From assembly GCA_905233405.1 (NCBI GenBank), contig CAJOEG010000055.1, positions 3,086-11,493 on the forward strand: 8,408 nucleotides of DNA, given 5' to 3'. A program made the position numbers and the translations under genes. Source of the DNA: an uncultured Bacteroidales bacterium (GTDB taxonomy: Bacteria; Bacteroidota; Bacteroidia; Bacteroidales; ML635J-15). Each line of letters starts with the position of its first letter. Position 1 is the stretch's first letter. Positions 1-4,675 of the stretch are shown here, in pieces. The notes beneath the pieces are model-generated. The model searched no databases, was not told the DNA's origin, and saw only the letters and a program-made list of their open reading frames with translations.

Positions 1-663
1 GAAGCTTGCCGTGCTTTCGACACTCCAGTTACTGGCGGAAACGTATCGTTCTACAACCAGACCACAATCGCTGGCAAGACCGAACCTGTTGACCCGACTC
101 CAGTTATCGGTATGCTCGGTATTTTGCCCGACAAGGCAAACCACGTTCCGCTGTGCTTCGACAAGAAGGGTGACGTTATTTATTTGATAGGTGAAAGCGC
201 CGATGACATCAACTGCTCCGAATACCTATATTCATATCATAGGGTTAAGAAGTCGCCAGCGCCGAAGTTCGACCTCGATTTTGAAGTAAAACTGTCAAAA
301 TTGTTGCAGGTTCTTGCAGCAAAGAAACTTGTAAAGTCGATGCACGATGTTTCTGACGGCGGTCTGTACATCACTTTGCTCGAGGCCGCAATGCCAAACA
401 ACCTTGGTTTCGACATCACAACTGCTAGCGAATTCCGTACCGACGCCTTCCTGTTCGGCGAATCGCAGGGCCGAGTTGTTGTTTCGATGAACGAAGACCA
501 GGAGGACGATTTTGTTGACTTCATGATGAAGGAAAAGATTCCGTTCTCGCTGCTCGGCCACGTTACCAAGGGCGAACTAAGAATCGACGACGAGTCGTTC
601 GGTTTCATCAAGGATGCAAAGGAACTGTACGACAACGCCATCGGCAAAATAATGGAAAAATAA
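1..663 (+). CDS. purL: Phosphoribosylformylglycinamidine synthase PurL, C-terminal part (5' end outside window)
   Basis: PurL converts FGAR to FGAM using ATP and glutamine-derived ammonia in cytoplasmic purine synthesis. The frame is open from base 1, giving 220 C-terminal residues, about the last third of a family member of ~740 residues. Visible motifs are TGGNVSFYN at window residues 11-19, typical of the PurM-like catalytic half, and HDVSDGGL at 115-122, a glycine-rich nucleotide/substrate loop. FGESQGRVVVSM further on belongs to the second PurM C-terminal domain. The gene ends with TAA, and the next gene starts 15 nt later on the same strand, so co-transcription is plausible. Nothing looks damaged. 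Whether this is the large single-chain or the PurQ/PurS-dependent form cannot be decided, because the N terminus and any glutaminase domain lie outside; no glutaminase domain follows the visible part. Confidence 0.95.
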   Translation, partial: EACRAFDTPVTGGNVSFYNQTTIAGKTEPVDPTPVIGMLGILPDKANHVPLCFDKKGDVIYLIGESADDINCSEYLYSYHRVKKSPAPKFDLDFEVKLSKLLQVLAAKKLVKSMHDVSDGGLYITLLEAAMPNNLGFDITTASEFRTDAFLFGESQGRVVVSMNEDQEDDFVDFMMKEKIPFSLLGHVTKGELRIDDESFGFIKDAKELYDNAIGKIMEK

Positions 664-678
664 TTAATTGATAATACG

Positions 679-2910
679 ATGAAACCTGGTGTAAAGAAAG
701 CCATAAAAATTCCGTGCATTATCATTGGAGTAATCCTGATACTGCTCATAATTGTAAACTTCGCTGCAGGACCTATTGCAAAGAGTTACATTAACAACCA
801 CTGCAAGGAACTTTGCGGACGTACGGTTACAGTTGAGAAGATAAGAACCAACCTTTTTGTAGGTAAGGTGACAATCATGGGGTTGAAAATGTTGGAGTTG
901 AACGACAAGGATGAGTTTTGCTCATTCGATACGCTTGTCGTGAAGATAAACCCGTTCAAGCTCATCAGCAACGAGGTTAAGCTCAACGAGATAACCCTCA
1001 TCAACCCCAAGGCAGTGATTATTCAGGACGGTGATGCGTTCAACTTCGACAGCCTTATCGACTTCTACGCTTCCGACGAGGAAGAACCAGAGGAAGAGGA
1101 CAGCACCAACTGGATTATCAACCTGAACGACATTACATTGAAGGGCGGTGAAGTTGACTATCGCGACGTTGCAATAGGCAGTCAGTTTGATATGGGCAAC
1201 TTGCAGCTTGAAATTCCGCACATCTACTTCAGCGGCGAAGATACCGACGTTGGTATAAACCTAGACTTTGCCGAAGGCGGAAGACTTGGTCTGCAGGTGG
1301 CTTACGGAATGGAAAATGGCAAATACGACCTTGACATCGACCTCGAGGATTTCTCTCTGGCACCAGTTTTCCCGTATCTCAAGGAAAGCATGAATGTTTC
1401 ATCGTTCGACGGCAAGCTCACTTCGAAGATTTCTGTCAAAGGTTCTACCGAGCACATAATGAACATTGTTGCAAGCGGTGACGTCGAAATCAACGACATC
1501 GTATTGAAGGACATGGACGAAAATGATGTCATCACGGCAAACAAAATAAAGGTCGGCATTGATAAGATTGACACAGAAAAGAACCTCTTTGCCTTCAACG
1601 AGATACTCATCGACGGAATAAAGACCGAATACATTATCTACGACACTCTGCACGACAACATCGACAACCTTTTCATCGAGGATAGTGCCGACGAGGAGGA
1701 GGACAATGTAGAATCGAGCGGTGATATGAACCTGACAATCAAGAAATTCACTCTTGACAATTCAAACATAGTTTATACAGACAATTCCTTGCTCGAAAAG
1801 TTTGTACTTCCGATAACAAACATCAATGTAAATGCAAACAACTTGAACCTTGTTTCGCAGTTCGATGCAAAGCTTAAGGCACAGGTCGGCGACAAGGGCG
1901 AACTGAAAGGCTCGTTTGTAGGTTCTTTGTCGAATTTCTCGAACATGAAGCTCAATATCTCGCTGAAGAACATCAAGCTGAAGGATATGTCGCCATATTG
2001 CGTACACTATACCGCCTACCCGATTACCGACGGTATTTTGTCGCTGTCGAGCATAAGCACCATTACAAACAATTATCTAAACAGCTCTAACGAACTTAAC
2101 ATCTTGAACTGCACGGTAGAAAAGAAGCGCAAGGATGTAAAGGCAGAATACAGCAACATTCCACTGAAAGCCGCTCTTTACATCTTGTCTGACAGAAACA
2201 AAAAGATTTCAATTGACCTGCCTGTGACGGGCAACATTGACGACCCATCGTTCAAGCTTGGAAGGCTTATCTGGAAGACATTCTGCAACCTTATGGTAAA
2301 GATTGCAACCAGTCCGTTTGATGCCTTTAAGAAGGATGGAGCTGAGGACAATTTTAGGGATATGTATATGGAAATAACCGACCGTAGCCTTACTGTCGAG
2401 AACTACCAGCAACTTAACAAGATGTCGGAAGAGTTCCTTGACATAATCGCCGACAAACCTGACATCAAATTGGAGATAACCCAATCGCTTGACAAGACTA
2501 CCAACTTAAACCAGATTGCAATGTTCCGCCTGAAGATGGATTGTTATCTTGATGCAAACGGAAAGACACGCGAGGAACTTACAGTGGAAGAATATAAAGC
2601 TATACAGGCGATGAGGGACAAAGACCCTAAATTGGTTGAGTTTGCCAAGTTGAAAGCCAACACGCGCAACACAACCGAAGCCGCTATGAAACTTCACTCT
2701 GGTTCTGAACTCGAAGGAATGTACAAGATGATGAACAGTATGCGTGAGAGAAATCTGCGTGAATATTTCACTGGTCAGGGAATTCCATCGGACAAGGTTA
2801 CTTTTGCTCCAATCGACGAGGCCAGCCAGAACAAGAACAAGATTACCATCAAGTTCGGCATGGACCTGCCCGACAATGTTGACGACATAGTATTGGACGA
2901 GGACGAATAG
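679..2910 (+). CDS. AsmA-like / DUF748 membrane-anchored protein
   Basis: This 743-residue protein has a basic N terminus and one hydrophobic segment at about residues 11-31, followed by a long, probably periplasmic, beta-rich body. The start of the body (GRTVTVEKIRTN) is typical of AsmA-like proteins. Two acidic linkers sit at about residues 132-141 and 335-349. The DUF748 signature is at about 494-547: IPLKAALYILSDRN, then IDLPVTGNIDDPSF, and a segment ending in TSPF. The tail (about 560-743) is helical and charged and resembles the C-terminal part of other DUF748 proteins. AsmA-like proteins are thought to act in envelope lipid transport or outer-membrane homeostasis; the exact role of this one is not known. 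The ATG at 679 is chosen because it gives the anchor directly and lies 15 nt after purL. Its last 39 bases recur, diverged, at 3717-3752. Confidence 0.85.
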   Translation: MKPGVKKAIKIPCIIIGVILILLIIVNFAAGPIAKSYINNHCKELCGRTVTVEKIRTNLFVGKVTIMGLKMLELNDKDEFCSFDTLVVKINPFKLISNEVKLNEITLINPKAVIIQDGDAFNFDSLIDFYASDEEEPEEEDSTNWIINLNDITLKGGEVDYRDVAIGSQFDMGNLQLEIPHIYFSGEDTDVGINLDFAEGGRLGLQVAYGMENGKYDLDIDLEDFSLAPVFPYLKESMNVSSFDGKLTSKISVKGSTEHIMNIVASGDVEINDIVLKDMDENDVITANKIKVGIDKIDTEKNLFAFNEILIDGIKTEYIIYDTLHDNIDNLFIEDSADEEEDNVESSGDMNLTIKKFTLDNSNIVYTDNSLLEKFVLPITNINVNANNLNLVSQFDAKLKAQVGDKGELKGSFVGSLSNFSNMKLNISLKNIKLKDMSPYCVHYTAYPITDGILSLSSISTITNNYLNSSNELNILNCTVEKKRKDVKAEYSNIPLKAALYILSDRNKKISIDLPVTGNIDDPSFKLGRLIWKTFCNLMVKIATSPFDAFKKDGAEDNFRDMYMEITDRSLTVENYQQLNKMSEEFLDIIADKPDIKLEITQSLDKTTNLNQIAMFRLKMDCYLDANGKTREELTVEEYKAIQAMRDKDPKLVEFAKLKANTRNTTEAAMKLHSGSELEGMYKMMNSMRERNLREYFTGQGIPSDKVTFAPIDEASQNKNKITIKFGMDLPDNVDDIVLDEDE
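2872..2910 (+). repeat. AsmA 3'-end segment, left copy (A)
   Basis: The last codons of the DUF748 gene, encoding the tail NVDDIVLDE. A related segment is found 845 bp downstream at 3717-3752. Leaving out one 3-nt insertion and one 6-nt deletion, about 28 of 29 aligned bases match by eye. Both copies keep the reading frame and end in a stop codon. Confidence 0.7.
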
Positions 2911-2933
2911 GAAGCGAGAGTCTAAAAGAAGAA

Positions 2934-3044
2934 GAAAATCAAACCGTGACAGTTTGTCACGGTTTGAACCTGCGGGCTTTAGATGGCAAAATGCGATTAA
3001 CGGATATCGCTGATACAAAGCAACTTTCGGTAAAAATTAATTTG
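2934..3044 (+). pseudogene. BRO-type antirepressor remnant / ~110-bp repeat unit, left copy (R)
   Basis: Read in the frame of 2934, this stretch gives ENQTVTVCHGLNLR, then ALDGKMRLTDIADTKQL. From memory this resembles the conserved end of the BRO-N/antirepressor domain found in Bacteroidota phage-like genes (pattern VTxCHxLKLxxxDGKMRxTDVADTEQL). No N-terminal part of such a gene precedes it and the usual continuation does not follow, so it is a fragment. A second copy lies at 3607-3716. Over the first 32 codons 71 of 96 bases match by my count, including an identical 19-base core starting at 2982 and 3655. Similarity stops at TTTG in both copies (3041-3044 and 3713-3716). The frame runs open into the ClbS gene by chance or by fusion. 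The BRO assignment is recalled, not searched. Confidence 0.55.
2939..2967. other. Perfect 12-bp inverted repeat (hairpin) downstream of the AsmA gene
   Basis: Arms 2939-2950 and 2956-2967 are exact reverse complements (TCAAACCGTGAC and its partner) around the 5-nt loop AGTTT. The hairpin lies 28 nt after the DUF748 stop and inside repeat R. No T-run follows on the + strand, so it is not a classic intrinsic terminator; read on the - strand it is followed by GATTTTC. It could still act as an mRNA 3'-end stabiliser or a protein site. Confidence 0.6.
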
Positions 3045-3074
3045 CCTTACCAAACCAATATTGATAAAAACACA

Positions 3075-3614
3075 ATGGCAAACCCAACTACAAAACAGGA
3101 ACTTTTAACCGCCATAGCTGATGGTTATGCAAAACTGAACGAACAGATTGACAAGATGAGTGCAGAAGAAATTGCCGCACCATTCACATTTACTGCCGAC
3201 CCTAAGAAATGCGGTGTCAGGTGGCAGAACGACCGATGCCTACGCGACCTGCTTACACATTTGTACGAATGGCAGGTGCTGATGGAAATATTTGTGAAGA
3301 ATATCTGCGAAGGACACCCAAAAGACTATTTGCCCGACGAATACCGCAAGAACTATCACGAGATGGACAGGATGCTTGTCGAAAAGCACCAAAACACCAC
3401 ATTGGAAGAGGCAAAGGAACTATTGACACAGTCTCATCAGAATATGCTTGACCTTGCCGAAAGTTTTTCTGAAGAAGAATTGTTTACGAAAGGTTACTTT
3501 AAATGCACTTACACCACTACAATGGCAGCATATTTCTTGAGCGTAACGGCAAGTCCGTATTTGCAGGCGGTAAAACTGCTGAAAATGCATCAGAAGAATT
3601 GCAAAGGAAAATGA
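3075..3614 (+). CDS. ClbS/DfsB family four-helix-bundle protein (DUF1706-type)
   Basis: This 179-residue, all-helical protein begins MANPTTKQELLTAI, the typical opening of ClbS/DfsB proteins, which are usually ~170 residues. Further family features are LLTHLYEWQVLMEIF in the second helix region and VTASPYLQAVKLLK near the end, matching the family's conserved SPY..A...L pattern. ClbS from pks+ Escherichia coli protects against colibactin by opening its cyclopropane warhead; most homologues in other bacteria have no proven substrate. The protein has no signal peptide and should be cytoplasmic. The ATG at 3075 is preferred over the in-frame GTG at 2946, because the extra 43 residues would come from the BRO-like repeat R. 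The gene sits alone between two copies of that repeat, and its stop codon overlaps the right copy (R' starts at 3607). This suggests acquired cargo. No strong promoter of its own is visible. Confidence 0.8.
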   Translation: MANPTTKQELLTAIADGYAKLNEQIDKMSAEEIAAPFTFTADPKKCGVRWQNDRCLRDLLTHLYEWQVLMEIFVKNICEGHPKDYLPDEYRKNYHEMDRMLVEKHQNTTLEEAKELLTQSHQNMLDLAESFSEEELFTKGYFKCTYTTTMAAYFLSVTASPYLQAVKLLKMHQKNCKGK

Positions 3615-3716
3615 ACCTGTTACAAATTGTAACCAGTTGAAACTTCGTGCAAATGATGGCAAAATGCGATTAATGGATGTAGTTGATACAGAATAACTTT
3701 TGATAAAATTGATTTG
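3607..3716 (+). pseudogene. BRO-type antirepressor remnant / ~110-bp repeat unit, right copy (R')
   Basis: This is the second copy of the unit at 2934-3044. Its translation is ENEPVTNCNQLKLR, then ANDGKMRLMDVVDTE, followed by TAA (3694-3696) where the left copy has CAA. Its frame differs from that of the ClbS gene, whose last 8 bases it overlaps. It carries a weaker version of the R hairpin (GTTACA, loop AAT, TGTAAC at 3619-3633). It ends at TTTG, directly against the AsmA-tail copy. Confidence 0.55.
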
Positions 3717-3752
3717 GACAATAATGTTGACGATATAGTATTGGACGAATAA
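3717..3752 (+). repeat. AsmA 3'-end segment, right copy (A')
   Basis: Translates as DNNVDDIVLDE followed by TAA, nearly the same as the end of the DUF748 protein (DNVDDIVLDEDE and stop). It has one extra AAT codon and lacks one GGACGA hexamer compared with 2872-2910. It is not joined to any gene. The match is long and exact enough to be a duplication rather than chance. Confidence 0.7.
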
Positions 3753-3780
3753 ATAACAGACAATATTTTACAAAAAAACG

Positions 3781-3829
3781 ATGCCTCTGGTTCTGAAACA
3801 AGTACAGAATGACGGGCATAGTTTTTTTT
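3781..3829. terminator. Intrinsic terminator, probably bidirectional
   Basis: Imperfect stem with arms 3781-3795 and 3805-3819 (outer ATGCC/GGCAT, inner TTCTG/CAGAA) and a 9-nt loop, followed by eight T at 3822-3829. Seven A at 3772-3778 precede it, so it can also work on the - strand. The core TTCTGAAACAAGT with CAGAATGAC resembles a palindrome I recall as common between genes in Bacteroidota. It separates the clbS block from the next promoter. Confidence 0.7.
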
Positions 3830-3859
3830 GCACCTTATTCACTTTTTTACTTATCTTTG
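3827..3859 (+). promoter_or_regulatory. Bacteroidota-type promoter (TTTG ... TATCTTTG)
   Basis: A -7 element TATCTTTG (3852-3859) fits TAnnTTTG exactly. A -33 TTTG lies at 3827-3830, 21 nt upstream, within the usual spacing. Transcription would start near 3866 and run toward the HTH gene, just past the terminator at 3781-3829. Confidence 0.5.
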
Positions 3860-3865
3860 TCCGAA

Positions 3866-4088
3866 ATTCTAAATATTGAACAGAATGTAGAAACTGAATT
3901 ATAGACATATCAAATAGCGATTCGAGGCTATTCTTGATGCTCAATTACCACATCTGTCCCTTTGGGGATTTCTAGTCAAGAGTAAGTTTCCCGAAATGTC
4001 GTGTGCTGCACGGCGTGGAGAACTTGTTAGACTAGAGGGCGTGGTAACCCGAGCATCAGGCAAGAAATTCGTTCCACGCTGTTTTTTG
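3866..4088 (+). ncRNA. Candidate structured leader or small RNA of unknown class
   Basis: This is the gene-free stretch between the promoter and the HTH gene. It can fold into a closed multi-branch form. P1 pairs TGATGCTC (3935-3942) with GAGCATCA (4051-4058). Inside lie a small hairpin TCCC/GGGA (3957-3968) and P2, TCTAGTC (3971-3977) with GACTAGA (4030-4036). P2 encloses a 7-bp hairpin at 3998-4014. CCACGC (4074-4079), just before TGTTTTTT (4080-4087), can pair with GCGTGG at 4039-4044 or with an upstream GCGTGG at 4013-4018. That would allow alternative terminator-like stems. No known RNA class (6S, tmRNA, RNase P, SRP, common riboswitches) was recognised. Single 7-8-bp matches are expected by chance in 220 nt, so the evidence is the nested arrangement plus promoter and U-run. 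A competing reading as a decayed gene is given in the findings. Confidence 0.33.
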
Positions 4089-4108
4089 TGTCGCAACGGC
4101 AAGACAAA

Positions 4109-4453
4109 ATGGCACAGCAGGCAAACTTACATATAGGGCAACTCGTCAAAGCAGTATTTGACAGAAGCGGAATGAGCGTAGCCGAATTTGCACGGCAGTT
4201 AAACTGCGAGCGCACCAATGTATATACCATTTTCCGTCGCCGTACAATCGATGTCGAACTGCTTGTAAGAATTTCCTACATACTGAACCATAATTTTCTT
4301 GACGACATAATGCAGTTGACAGGACTGCGAGCCAAATACAGTCCGTCGCTAAATCTTAATATTTCATTTGACAATCGAACAGTCGATGAAACGGAAACTG
4401 TAATGAAGCGTTTGGAAAACTTTGTAGCAAGCCTTACCAATAGTAAAAAATAA
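4109..4453 (+). CDS. Small XRE-type helix-turn-helix regulator
   Basis: This 114-residue cytoplasmic protein has an N-terminal helix (HIGQLVKAVFDRSG), then a helix-turn-helix at about residues 22-44 (MSVAEFARQLNCERTNVYTI). A typical XRE fourth helix follows (IDVELLVRISYILNHNF). The remaining ~45 residues are polar, with a short helical end, and are too short for a ligand domain. The ATG at 4109 is preferred to the GTG at 4088, because the latter lies in the U-run of the leader and would add seven polar residues of no domain value. Similar stand-alone HTH genes occur widely in gut Bacteroidales. The upstream promoter is at 3827-3859. The stop codon is part of an inverted repeat (4451-4471), and several operator-like repeats lie between this gene and the secreted protein gene. 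It may regulate itself or that gene; this is inference from position only. Confidence 0.75.
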   Translation: MAQQANLHIGQLVKAVFDRSGMSVAEFARQLNCERTNVYTIFRRRTIDVELLVRISYILNHNFLDDIMQLTGLRAKYSPSLNLNISFDNRTVDETETVMKRLENFVASLTNSKK

Positions 4454-4493
4454 TCACGTAAAGAGTGATTAATATTCACGGATGGATAATCAC
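4451..4493. repeat. TAATCAC repeats, inverted and direct
   Basis: TAATCAC (4451-4457) and GTGATTA (4465-4471) form a perfect 7-bp inverted repeat with a 7-nt spacer, starting on the stop codon of the HTH gene. TAATCAC occurs again at 4487-4493. There is no T-run, so a terminator is unlikely; a protein-binding site is possible. Confidence 0.4.
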
Positions 4494-4512
4494 ATCAGTG
4501 AAAGTATATAAA

Positions 4513-4536
4513 TACATTTGTAATGTATATTACATT
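4513..4536. promoter_or_regulatory. Alternating 6-bp half-sites, 9-bp period
   Basis: Half-sites TACATT (4513-4518), AATGTA (4522-4527) and TACATT (4531-4536) alternate in orientation, with 3-nt spacers TGT and TAT. This gives two overlapping inverted repeats. The first half-site plus TG reads TACATTTG, an exact TAnnTTTG match, so it may also be a promoter -7 element, although no -33 TTTG is placed correctly upstream. Confidence 0.4.
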
Positions 4537-4578
4537 GGACGAGTTGGCTATGCCAAGCAAATAACAAAAATAGCGTGA

Positions 4579-4610
4579 TACAACTTGAACCGTTTTGGTA
4601 CAACTTGAAC
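4579..4610 (+). repeat. 12-bp direct repeat with 20-bp spacing
   Basis: TACAACTTGAAC occurs exactly at 4579-4590 and 4599-4610, 20 bp start to start, which puts both copies on the same helix face. The pair ends 23 bp before the TATCTTTG element of the next promoter. That is a typical operator or activator position. Confidence 0.55.
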
Positions 4611-4613
4611 GAA

Positions 4614-4641
4614 TTGAGTGTATATTAAGGATTTATCTTTG
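4614..4641 (+). promoter_or_regulatory. Bacteroidota-type promoter of the secreted protein gene
   Basis: TATCTTTG at 4634-4641 matches TAnnTTTG. A TTG at 4614-4616 could be the -33 element, although the 17-nt spacing is short. The leader to the ATG at 4676 would be about 28 nt, AT-rich, and without a Shine-Dalgarno sequence, as is usual in this phylum. Confidence 0.5.
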
Positions 4642-4675
4642 CAAAAAAAATGATTATTAATTTAATTCTAACGAA

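Noticed and set aside
237..749. 170-residue - strand open frame opposite purL
   Set aside because: Antisense to clear PurL coding sequence with conserved motifs; composition looks like a shadow frame.
2506..3018. 170-residue - strand open frame across the AsmA end and repeat R
   Set aside because: Mostly the complement of the DUF748 coding region. No domain recognised; the part in R is explained by the BRO-like reading on the + strand.
2946..3074. GTG-initiated 43-residue N-terminal extension of the ClbS-family protein
   Set aside because: The extension is the BRO-like repeat R, whose second copy is unrelated to ClbS. ClbS proteins normally begin at the MANPTTKQEL-type start, which is the ATG at 3075.
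3209..3451. 80-residue + strand open frame inside the ClbS gene
   Set aside because: Lies wholly within a well-supported gene in another frame and has no recognisable domain.
4039..4079. tRNA-like segment
   Set aside because: No cloverleaf with a GTTCRA T-loop and a matching 7-bp acceptor stem could be drawn.
3866..4088. 6S RNA, tmRNA, SRP RNA, RNase P RNA or a known riboswitch
   Set aside because: None of the conserved sequence cores I know for these classes is present, and the possible fold is multi-branched, unlike the long rod of 6S RNA.
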